Below, in pieces: positions 1 to 5,308 of a DNA stretch of 15,385 nt; the first letter of the stretch is position 1, and each line of letters begins with the position of its first letter. The DNA comes from JAERML01 sp035687895 (GTDB lineage: Bacteria > Bacteroidota > Ignavibacteria > UBA10030 > UBA6906). A model generated the notes under the pieces. That model saw only the letters and a program-made list of their open reading frames with translations. It did no database searches and was not told where the DNA came from. The stretch covers positions 1 to 15,385 of the forward strand of contig DASRUE010000028.1 of assembly GCA_035687895.1 (NCBI GenBank), in the 5' to 3' direction. The position numbers and the translations under genes were made by a program.

Positions 1-209
1 AAGTGGAAGATCTGCTTCTGGTTTTCATCGCCGTAGCCGATGAGCGTAACCAGATACTCCTGCGCTGGGGTTTCGAGAGGCTGGAACCCGTACAGCTCGT
101 ACACTTTCCGGATGGTCGAGATCATCTTCAGCCGGGCATTCATCTGGGCGGGAAGGTAATCTCGGAACCCACGCAAGAGCCTCGGTTCAACAATCTTGTC
201 TTCAGCCAT
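1..209 (-). CDS. hisS: Histidyl-tRNA synthetase, N-terminal part (runs off the window)
   Basis: Charges tRNA-His with histidine in the cytoplasm. Only the first 69 codons are inside the window. The ATG is at 209-207, with a weak GGAA-type ribosome site about 10 nt upstream. Residues 13-20 read RGFRDYLP, the class II HisRS N-terminal motif. They are followed by an IRKVYELYGF helix, then PLETPAQEYL, and the GDENQKQIF stretch typical of catalytic-core motif 1. This start is of the RGfrDxlP type, not the E. coli RGMNDYLP type. An intact tRNA-His gene lies upstream on the same strand, so enzyme and substrate RNA are neighbours and may share a transcript from the promoter at 721-751. The leader (210-395) is full of palindromes and tRNA-His 3' sequence. 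The C-terminal anticodon-binding domain is outside the window. Confidence 0.9.
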   Translation of the reverse strand, partial: MAEDKIVEPRLLRGFRDYLPAQMNARLKMISTIRKVYELYGFQPLETPAQEYLVTLIGYGDENQKQIFH

Positions 210-241
210 TCCGGGAATTTCCAATACAGTAGTGAGCAAGG

Positions 242-272
242 CGGGCCTTCGCCCGACGAAGGGCTACAGCCC
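242..272. repeat. Cluster of short palindromes in the hisS leader
   Basis: Two perfect short hairpins lie close together. CGGGC/GCCCG has a 4-nt loop (242-255) and GGGCT/AGCCC has a 2-nt loop (261-272). The linking bases can also pair in alternative ways, for example CGAAG with CTTCG. The cluster lies between the relic tRNA 3' half and the hisS start, so it would fold in the hisS 5' leader. It resembles a dispersed REP-like palindromic element. A role in attenuation or mRNA stability is possible but not shown. Confidence 0.6.
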
Positions 273-285
273 GCAGGCGGGAAAA

Positions 286-346
286 GTACCGACGGCGGGA
301 CTCTCAGCCAAAGGCTGATGCGCCTCCGGCGCAGAACCTGCGACCC
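286..346 (-). pseudogene. Relic 3' half of tRNA-His, interrupted in the T loop
   Basis: Positions 286-303 and 334-346 match the intact tRNA-His at 395-412 and 413-425 base for base. They cover the variable loop, T arm, 3' acceptor strand and discriminator A. The T loop is split between TTC and GAGT by a 30-nt insert. The match stops at 347, so the anticodon arm and 5' half are missing. The missing 5' part is the complement of the relic at 606-702. It cannot fold as a tRNA alone. Confidence 0.85.
304..333. repeat. Tandem 15-nt palindromes inserted in a tRNA T loop
   Basis: Two abutting perfect hairpins, TCAGCC-AAA-GGCTGA (304-318) and TGCGCC-TCC-GGCGCA (319-333). Each has a 6-bp stem and a 3-nt loop, with GCC-NNN-GGC at the centre of both. 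They begin and end exactly at the break in the T loop, with no loss of tRNA bases. Confidence 0.85.
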
Positions 347-395
347 GTATCGACAAAAGCCAACGATGCTTGTGATTCAATTTCAAGAAAATTTG

Positions 396-469
396 TACCG
401 ACGGCGGGACTCGAACCTGCGACCCCCAGATCCACAATCTGGTGCTCTAACCAACTGAGCTACGTCGGC
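396..469 (-). tRNA. tRNA-His (anticodon GTG)
   Basis: A 74-nt cloverleaf. The acceptor is GCCGACG with CGTCGGT, followed by TA, a GCTC/GAGC D stem, and a CCAGA/TCTGG anticodon stem with loop TTGTGGA (anticodon GTG). The variable loop has 5 nt. The T stem is GCAGG/CCCGC with loop TTCGAGT and contains one A-C mismatch. The first acceptor pair is G-U and the discriminator is A. The base before G1 is T, so the usual bacterial G-1:C73 pair is absent. CCA is not encoded. It is the only complete copy of three related tRNA-His segments here and should be the functional one. It lies about 190 nt upstream of hisS on the same strand. Confidence 0.93.
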
Positions 470-605
470 AAATCTAGATCTTTTTCCCTCCAGATTTTAC
501 ATCCACTACTTTCTGCTCAGCCTCGCCAAATCTCGCCACACTAACGACCAAATCCCACCTACGAAGCCATGCCTTCAGCAGAAAGATGCCTCTGGGAGAA
601 TCAGT

Positions 606-702
606 ACCCCCAGATCCACAATCTGGTGCTCCCCGCCCGAACGACCGGTAAATCGCTCTGTCATCGTTCGGCGGGCGGGTAACCAACTGAGCTACGTCGG
701 CA
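606..702 (-). pseudogene. Relic 5' half of tRNA-His, interrupted in the D arm
   Basis: Positions 680-702 and 606-631 match the intact tRNA-His exactly. They cover the 5' acceptor strand, D arm, whole anticodon arm with GTG, and the start of the variable loop. A 48-nt inverted repeat (632-679) splits the D loop from the 3' D-stem strand. Similarity ends after GGGT of the variable loop, so the T arm and 3' acceptor strand are missing. Those parts are present at 286-346. The intact anticodon stem-loop could still be seen by a tRNA-binding protein. It starts about 20 nt downstream of a promoter -7 element. Confidence 0.85.
632..679. repeat. 48-nt inverted-repeat insert in a tRNA D arm
   Basis: Left arm 632-644 (CCCGCCCGAACGA) pairs with right arm 664-679 (TCGTTCGGCGGGCGGG) with a 3-nt bulge, leaving a loop of about 19 nt. 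The insert sits exactly between two stretches of tRNA-His sequence. It looks like a small palindromic element. No coding capacity is visible. Confidence 0.75.
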
Positions 703-720
703 TTTCTTACAAAACCGGGG

Positions 721-751
721 TCAATATAGCCAAACCGGCGGAAAGAATCAA
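721..751 (-). promoter_or_regulatory. Promoter reading into the tRNA-His / hisS block
   Basis: On the minus strand, TTG (751-749), 20 nt, then TATATTGA (728-721). Spacing is identical to the other three promoters called in this window, and the -7 box is one deletion from TATATTTG. The sequence GACCCC follows the -7 box here and at the carB promoter. Transcription would begin near 715, just before the relic tRNA 5' half, and could cover the relic, the intact tRNA and hisS. Whether it does is inference. Confidence 0.55.
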
Positions 752-852
752 CGAATGGGAAGCAATGGTAAAGCCCGAATGTGGTCGCAGGCTATCTTTG
801 TTTCGAGATCGAATCTTCACATCGACGCCCGAGTCAACGGTGACTATCTGAA

Positions 853-1092
853 TCACCTCATCGCAAACCGCGGAAGGTCATGAGGAACATCATCCGGTTG
901 GTGTCGGTCGTCCCCTACTCTTCCAGCGATCCGATCATCCTCAGCCGGCAGCCCGCTTCGTTTCCACGGAGCGGTCTTGATCCATTGCACGAATGCGGTA
1001 AGAGCCCAGAGAACGAGCAGAAAACCGAGGAGTACTCCAATGACCACCTCGATGTGGTCCCCCGCAGTTCCGAACAACATTGCTGGTGACAT
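853..1092 (-). CDS. Small single-span membrane protein, weakly OadG-like
   Basis: A 79-aa protein with a short N-terminal segment, one clear transmembrane helix at about residues 15-37 (VVIGVLLGFLLVLWALTAFV), and a charged tail rich in Asp, Arg and His. The ATG at 1092 is preceded by GGGAG (1103-1099) at 6 nt, a good ribosome site, so it is probably translated. Size and layout recall the gamma subunit (OadG) of sodium-pump decarboxylases, but the match is weak and no alpha or beta subunit gene is near. It lies 90 nt downstream of the M20 dipeptidase on the same strand, so it may share that transcript. Function unknown. Confidence 0.5.
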   Translation of the reverse strand: MSPAMLFGTAGDHIEVVIGVLLGFLLVLWALTAFVQWIKTAPWKRSGLPAEDDRIAGRVGDDRHQPDDVPHDLPRFAMR

Positions 1093-1182
1093 AACTTGCT
1101 CCCGAAGAACTGAGGACCAAATGAGAAGCTCCAGAAGAAACCTCGTATCACATGGACCTTGGAACCTCTTGATGCTTGGAAT

Positions 1183-2574
1183 CTACTTTTTCCTCTTGTG
1201 TCCGTTCATGAAGTTCGGCAGTTCGTTGAAAAAGTGGACCGACGTACGAATGCCACCGAAGAAGTTGTCCAGGTTGATGAACTCGTCTGGCGCGTGAGCA
1301 TTCTCATCGGGAAGGCCAAACCCGAGAAGGACGGTATCAAGTCCGAGGAGTTGCTTGAACTGCACCACAATGGGAATTGAGCCACCTTCACGTTGGTACA
1401 GGGGTTTTTTCTTGAAGCCTTTCTCCAACGCCGCCACTGCCGCCCTCACACCAGGACTGTCGATGGGCGTAATTGCTGCTTCGCCGCCGTGAAGGTTCCT
1501 GACGGTCACGCTCACCGACTTCGGGGCAATCCTCTTGATGTGCTTCTCAAACAGCTTCGCAATCTTACCGGATTTCTGATCGGGCACCAACCGCATGGAG
1601 ATCTTCGCAGATGCCTTGGAAGGAAGCACGGTCTTCGCTCCTTCTCCCGTGAACCCGCCCCAAATGCCGTTACATTCAAGCGTCGGTCGTGCCCAGACAC
1701 GTTCCAGAGATGTGAATCCCTTCTCACCGTAGAGCTGCTTCACGCCCAGTTCCTTTGCGTATTTCTTGTCGCTCCACGGGAGCTTCTTGAAAGCAGCGCG
1801 TTCCTTCTTCGACAGTGGACGGACGTCGTTATAGAAACCGGGAATCGTGACCCGACCGTTCTTGTCGTGAAGCTGCGCGATAATCTCCGACAATGCCTGG
1901 ATCGGATTGTGCACAGAGCCACCGAACGATCCGGAGTGCAAATCTTTTCCAGGTCCGACCAGATCGATCTGCATGTACGAAAGCCCGCGTAAGCTATAGC
2001 AGATGGACGGAACGCCCTTGGCAAACATGGAGGAATCCGAGATCAGCACAAGGTCCGCCTTGAGGAGATCCTTATGCTCCTTCACAAATGTCTCCAGGTT
2101 TTCACTGCCGATCTCTTCTTCTCCTTCAATCAACAATTTAAGATTGACCGGAAGCGAGCCCATGATTTTCAGATAAGCTTCGATGCTTTTCAGATGAATG
2201 AATACCTGTCCCTTGTCGTCGGCCGAGCCCCGGGCATACAAATTCTCACCGCGGATGGTTGCCTCAAACGGCGGTGAAGTCCAGAGCTCCAGAGGCTCTG
2301 CAGGCTGCACATCGTAATGACCATACAGAAGGACGGTGGGCTTGCCGGGTGCGTTGAGCCATTCACTGTAGGCGACCGGATGTCCTGCGGTCGGGAAGAT
2401 CTGGACATTCTGCAGCCCGATTGTCCGCATATGATCTGCAACCCAATTGGCACAGCGGCGGACGTCGTCCACGTTTTCCTTGTGCGTGCTGACGCTCGGT
2501 ATGGCAAGGAGGCTTTTCAACTCTGCAAGGTAACGGTCTTTGTTCTCTTCAAGGTATGCAAGGATCTTTTCCAT
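1183..2574 (-). CDS. M20-family metallo-dipeptidase
   Basis: Cytoplasmic zinc dipeptidase of 463 aa, likely hydrolysing dipeptides or related amide bonds. Family signatures are all present: YGHYDVQP (His86, Asp88), GSADDKGQ (bridging Asp119), EGEEEIGS (catalytic/metal Glu153-Glu154), SDSSM (Asp180), the lid-domain His in DLHSGSFGG (His213), and NAHAPDE near the C terminus (His427). The open frame extends 14 codons further to a TTG. I chose ATG 2574 because GGAG lies 8 nt upstream, the start residues MEKILAYLEENKDRYL fit the family, and the -7 box of the promoter covers the longer start. No signal peptide. It is divergent from the hydrolase/reductase pair. Substrate cannot be told from sequence. 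Confidence 0.92.
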   Translation of the reverse strand: MEKILAYLEENKDRYLAELKSLLAIPSVSTHKENVDDVRRCANWVADHMRTIGLQNVQIFPTAGHPVAYSEWLNAPGKPTVLLYGHYDVQPAEPLELWTSPPFEATIRGENLYARGSADDKGQVFIHLKSIEAYLKIMGSLPVNLKLLIEGEEEIGSENLETFVKEHKDLLKADLVLISDSSMFAKGVPSICYSLRGLSYMQIDLVGPGKDLHSGSFGGSVHNPIQALSEIIAQLHDKNGRVTIPGFYNDVRPLSKKERAAFKKLPWSDKKYAKELGVKQLYGEKGFTSLERVWARPTLECNGIWGGFTGEGAKTVLPSKASAKISMRLVPDQKSGKIAKLFEKHIKRIAPKSVSVTVRNLHGGEAAITPIDSPGVRAAVAALEKGFKKKPLYQREGGSIPIVVQFKQLLGLDTVLLGFGLPDENAHAPDEFINLDNFFGGIRTSVHFFNELPNFMNGHKRKK

Positions 2575-2582
2575 GGCGAAAA

Positions 2583-2586
2583 CTCC
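2583..2586 (-). promoter_or_regulatory. Ribosome-binding site that sets the M20 dipeptidase start
   Basis: GGAG on the minus strand, 8 nt before ATG 2574. The longer frame opening at 2616 falls inside the promoter and has no ribosome site, so the internal ATG is preferred. Confidence 0.6.
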
Positions 2587-2613
2587 GAGGTGAATGAAGA
2601 ATGCGGCATATTG

Positions 2614-2644
2614 CAAATATACGAAACATGTGACTGACGATCAA
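2614..2644 (-). promoter_or_regulatory. Promoter of the M20 dipeptidase
   Basis: Minus strand: TTG (2644-2642), 20 nt, TATATTTG (2621-2614), a full match to the Bacteroidota -7 consensus TAnnTTTG. The predicted start near 2607 gives a leader of about 33 nt before ATG 2574. Confidence 0.65.
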
Positions 2645-2663
2645 CCTACTGCCGCTTCGACTC

Positions 2664-2694
2664 TTGCGAATGTGGCTGGATTTAGATATAGTGA
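2664..2694 (+). promoter_or_regulatory. Promoter of the alpha/beta hydrolase - reductase pair
   Basis: TTG (2664-2666), 20 nt, TATAGTGA (2687-2694). Same spacing as the other promoters but a poorer -7 box. It overlaps no gene and lies back-to-back with the dipeptidase promoter (2614-2644), about 20 bp apart. Confidence 0.45.
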
Positions 2695-2736
2695 CTCACA
2701 CTCGCTCTGCCTGCGTCTACCACACCAGGAGAACCA

Positions 2737-3543
2737 ATGAATGCCATCATCAACGGCGCACCGATCAACTATGTGGAAATCGGCAACGCCTCCGCCCTCC
2801 CAGTCCTGTTTCTTCATGGGTTCCCGTTCAGCCATGCAATGTGGACACCGCAGCTTGATGTGGTTGGCACGAAGTACAGAGCCATTGCCTACGATATCCG
2901 GGGCCATGGTGACAGTTTTGTGGGCGACGGGCAGTTTACCATCGAAGGACATGTTGACGACCTGATCGGGCTGATGGACCATTTGAAGATCCACAAAGCC
3001 GTCATCGTCGGGTTGTCCATGGGAGGATATATCACGCTACGGGCGCTGGAGAGAAATCCAGAACGATTCAAGGCAGCCGTTTTGTGCGACACGCGCAGCG
3101 AGGCCGACTCGAACGAAGGAAAGTTGAAGCGTGCTGCCGGCGTTGTCAGCGTCAAAGACCATGGTTCGGAGGTTTTTGCCGAAGCCTTTGTCAAGGCCGT
3201 CTTCGCTCCAGAATCATTCAAGACGAAGCCCGAAGCTGTCGAATCCATTAAGCAGACTATCAAGCGAACAACGCCACTGAGTATCGCCGGAACGCTCATA
3301 GCCCTGGCGGCCCGTACTGACACCACTGCCTCACTTTCGTCAATCAAGATCCCCACACTCATCCTCGTTGGCGAGCATGATGCAACGACTCCCCCCGCCG
3401 CGTCCCAGGCAATGCACGAGCGGATTCCCGGCTCGGAGTTGCACCTGATACCGCAAGCTGCCCACATGAGCAACATCGAGAACACCGACTTCTTCAACGA
3501 GAAGCTGCTCATCTTCCTCAAGAGGGTCGCTGAAGCAGGCTGA
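2737..3543 (+). CDS. Alpha/beta-hydrolase fold enzyme
   Basis: A 268-aa cytoplasmic serine hydrolase resembling 3-oxoadipate enol-lactonase-type and other small esterase/lactonase enzymes. Features in order: oxyanion region LFLHGFP (about 25-30), DIRGHGDS (53-60), nucleophile elbow GLSMGG with Ser94, acid Asp215 in VGEHDATTPP, and catalytic His243 in AAHMSNIE. The length is normal for the family and the triad is complete. AGGAGA lies 5 nt before the ATG. The stop overlaps the next start (TGATG), so the two proteins are probably made in step. No ring-cleavage pathway genes are nearby, so a pcaD assignment is not justified. The true substrate is unknown. Confidence 0.88.
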   Translation: MNAIINGAPINYVEIGNASALPVLFLHGFPFSHAMWTPQLDVVGTKYRAIAYDIRGHGDSFVGDGQFTIEGHVDDLIGLMDHLKIHKAVIVGLSMGGYITLRALERNPERFKAAVLCDTRSEADSNEGKLKRAAGVVSVKDHGSEVFAEAFVKAVFAPESFKTKPEAVESIKQTIKRTTPLSIAGTLIALAARTDTTASLSSIKIPTLILVGEHDATTPPAASQAMHERIPGSELHLIPQAAHMSNIENTDFFNEKLLIFLKRVAEAG

Positions 3544-4523
3544 TGAAAAATATCCTTGTAACCGGCGGGACAGGTTTCATCGGCTCGAATCTTGCCATAC
3601 ACCTTACCGAGCTCGGCTATTCAGTTCGCATTCTTCGTCGAAAGAACTCTGACTTGCGCGCCATACAGGATGCCGATGTCGAGCACCGGATCGGCAATGT
3701 TACTGATCCGGAGTCCCTCGCTTCAGCCATGCGCGAATGCGACACCGTCTTCCACACAGCAGCCATAGTAAGCTTCTGGCGGAAGATGTACAACTTGCAG
3801 CAACAGGTGAATGTCGTCGGTACCCGTAACGTCGTGAATGCCTGCCTCGCTTCAGGAATTGAAACATTGGTGCACACGAGTTCCGTTGCTGCAATCGGTT
3901 TCACACCGGAGGGAACACTCGCTTCTGAGGATACTCCTTACAACTGGGGTGGAACCACCGGATACAAGTATTCCAAGTTCGTGGCTGAACAAGAGGTCCA
4001 GGCCGGTGTGGCAAAGGGTCTTCGCGCCGTTATCGTTAACCCAACGGTGGTGGTTGGCGAAAGAGATATCCATTTTCACGGTGGTCAGCTTGTGGTAGAC
4101 ATCAAGCGCGGCCGGGTCCCTTTCTTCATCAAGGGTGGGATGAATGTGGTCTATGTGGGCGATGTGGTTAAGGGTGAGATTCAGGCGGCCCTCAAGGGAA
4201 GAACCGGCGAGCGTTACATCCTTGGAGGTGAGAATCTGACCCACAAGGACATCTTTCAGCGAACCGCGGCAATCGTCGGTGGGCGTGCCCCCATTACTGA
4301 GCTTCCAATCCCGATCCTTAAGGGAGCGGCCGCGGCTGTCGAGTTGGTTGCCACTCTGATCAACCGGCGTCCCTGGCTGACTCGTGATCTTGTTGCGGGA
4401 GCAGGTCGGCGCAATTGGTTCACCACGGAAAAAGCAATCCACGAACTTGGTCACACTGCAACATCGTTCGACGCAACAATCCGCATGGCGCACGAGTGGT
4501 ATCGGGATAACGGGTTCCTGTAA
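3543..4523 (+). CDS. NAD(P)-dependent extended-SDR reductase/epimerase (dihydroflavonol-4-reductase-like)
   Basis: 326 aa with a Rossmann fold. TGGTGFIG at residues 7-14 is the nucleotide-binding glycine motif. The catalytic YxxxK is Tyr141-Lys145 (YKYSK), and TSS at 112-114 supplies the Ser. NPTVVVGERD (166-175) is typical of DFR-like and HpnA-like members, which act on sugar or ketone substrates. The start overlaps the hydrolase stop by one base, so the two are translationally coupled and may act in sequence on one metabolite. The reaction is not known. A hairpin follows the stop, but its strong T-tract faces the other strand. Confidence 0.88.
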   Translation: MKNILVTGGTGFIGSNLAIHLTELGYSVRILRRKNSDLRAIQDADVEHRIGNVTDPESLASAMRECDTVFHTAAIVSFWRKMYNLQQQVNVVGTRNVVNACLASGIETLVHTSSVAAIGFTPEGTLASEDTPYNWGGTTGYKYSKFVAEQEVQAGVAKGLRAVIVNPTVVVGERDIHFHGGQLVVDIKRGRVPFFIKGGMNVVYVGDVVKGEIQAALKGRTGERYILGGENLTHKDIFQRTAAIVGGRAPITELPIPILKGAAAAVELVATLINRRPWLTRDLVAGAGRRNWFTTEKAIHELGHTATSFDATIRMAHEWYRDNGFL

Positions 4524-4525
4524 AC

Positions 4526-4556
4526 AAAAAAGCCCGGCCGTCTTCCGACCCGGGCT
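4526..4556 (-). terminator. Rho-independent terminator, strong on minus, partial on plus
   Basis: Stem AGCCCGG (4531-4537) with CCGGGCT (4550-4556) and a 12-nt loop. On the minus strand the stem is followed directly by six T residues and then GTTTA, closing the unit that ends with the DUF5989-like gene. On plus the hairpin follows the reductase stop by 8 nt but has only a CAGTTT tail, so it may serve both converging units. Confidence 0.8.
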
Positions 4557-4580
4557 CAGTTTCCACGCCATGGGCATGAA

Positions 4581-4748
4581 TCAGAACAATGTGTAGATGA
4601 ACGGCGCCAACGCTGACCCTTGCGTGAAAACCAGCAACAGCCCGAGCAACAACAGCATGAACACGATCGGGCCCAGCCACCATTTCTTCCGAACCCTCAT
4701 GAACGCCCACAACTCCCCGACAATTCCAAGTTTCTTACCGACACCCAT
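4581..4748 (-). CDS. DUF5989-like small membrane protein (55 aa)
   Basis: A short protein with a basic amphipathic N terminus containing GELWAFMRVRKKWWL, one leucine-rich membrane helix (about residues 25-42), and a conserved-looking end QGSALAPFIYTLF. This pattern fits the DUF5989 family, small peptides found beside SxtJ and carbamoyltransferase genes. ATG 4748 has AGGAGA about 7 nt upstream. A terminator follows the stop. It lies 149 nt downstream of the SxtJ gene on the same strand. Its function is not established. It is presumably a small partner of SxtJ in the inner membrane. Confidence 0.85.
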   Translation of the reverse strand: MGVGKKLGIVGELWAFMRVRKKWWLGPIVFMLLLLGLLLVFTQGSALAPFIYTLF

Positions 4749-4847
4749 CTGTTGTCTCCTTACCTAAGCCATGTATACTGGTACTTCAATGTACGTGAAC
4801 CGGATGCGTGAAGCAAACCGAGAATGGAACCCACAAGGGCTCAAAGG

Positions 4848-4879
4848 CACAAAGGTATTCTGAAGTATGCGGCTTTGTG
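4848..4879. repeat. Inverted repeat CACAAAG / CTTTGTG between the SxtJ and DUF5989 genes
   Basis: CACAAAG (4848-4854) and CTTTGTG (4873-4879) are a perfect 7-nt inverted repeat around an 18-nt loop. Flanking sequence (CCCACAAGGG at 4830-4839; CTTGGTGGTAG from 4881) extends it imperfectly. The minus strand also reads TACCTTTG at 4857-4850, a possible -7 box, but no -33 TTG sits at the usual spacing. It could be a degenerate dispersed palindrome or a weak internal promoter. Confidence 0.35.
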
Positions 4880-4897
4880 TCTTGGTGGTAGTCCTTA

Positions 4898-5308
4898 TTA
4901 AAATTGTTGCTTTGCCCTTTCCGGGTCGTACGCCTTTCGTTCGCGCTTGATCCAGTATGACGTTGCGCAGCGATCGATCTTAAGGGTCAGAAGATCTTTG
5001 CCTGTTAGCCTCAGGACAAGCCCGATGGGAGTCAGGACGATATAGAAAAACACTCCCAGTAGAATGCGTGTGTTGATCCACCCAAACACGAAGGCAAACT
5101 TCATCCATCCGATGTACATGGGACGGAGGATGGAATGCCCGAAGAGTCCCGCGACGAGAAAGAAGCCAGCCCCACCAACGAAGTACGGCCAAAGCTGACT
5201 TTCTTTCCACACAAGGTACAGCACAACGATTGCGCAGATCAGGGCGAAGAGGATGCCAAACTTCCTCACTTCCTTTGGGGTAGCCTGTATCGCGGTCTTT
5301 CTAGTCAA
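4898..5308 (-). CDS. SxtJ-family inner-membrane protein
   Basis: A 136-aa membrane protein with two hydrophobic hairpin-like regions: about 17-35 (FGILFALICAIVVLYLVW) plus 42-58, then about 73-100 (FVFGWINTRILLGVFFYIVL). These are followed by TPIGLVLRLTGKDLL and SYWIKRE, the hallmark C-terminal half of the SxtJ family. SxtJ proteins are recurrent neighbours of carbamoyltransferases, named from the saxitoxin cluster; their biochemical role is unknown. The longer frame opens with TTG at 5314, but AAGGAG (5321-5316) lies only 1 nt from it and 7 nt from the TTG at 5308, so 5308 is chosen. It overlaps the carbamoyltransferase stop by 8 nt, indicating coupled translation. Confidence 0.88.
   Translation of the reverse strand: MTRKTAIQATPKEVRKFGILFALICAIVVLYLVWKESQLWPYFVGGAGFFLVAGLFGHSILRPMYIGWMKFAFVFGWINTRILLGVFFYIVLTPIGLVLRLTGKDLLTLKIDRCATSYWIKRERKAYDPERAKQQF

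Noticed and set aside
3..458. Plus-strand open frame across hisS start, the relic and the tRNA
   Set aside because: It is antisense to hisS and to a tRNA, runs through palindromes, and has no family features.
474..686. Minus-strand 70-aa frame over the relic tRNA 5' half
   Set aside because: It is made of tRNA and palindrome sequence, with no ribosome site or protein-like pattern.
606..702. 5' relic as a functional tRNA with an intron
   Set aside because: The T arm and 3' acceptor strand are missing after the variable loop and the insert is in the D arm, not the anticodon loop. Trans-joining with the 3' half is conceivable but nothing supports it.
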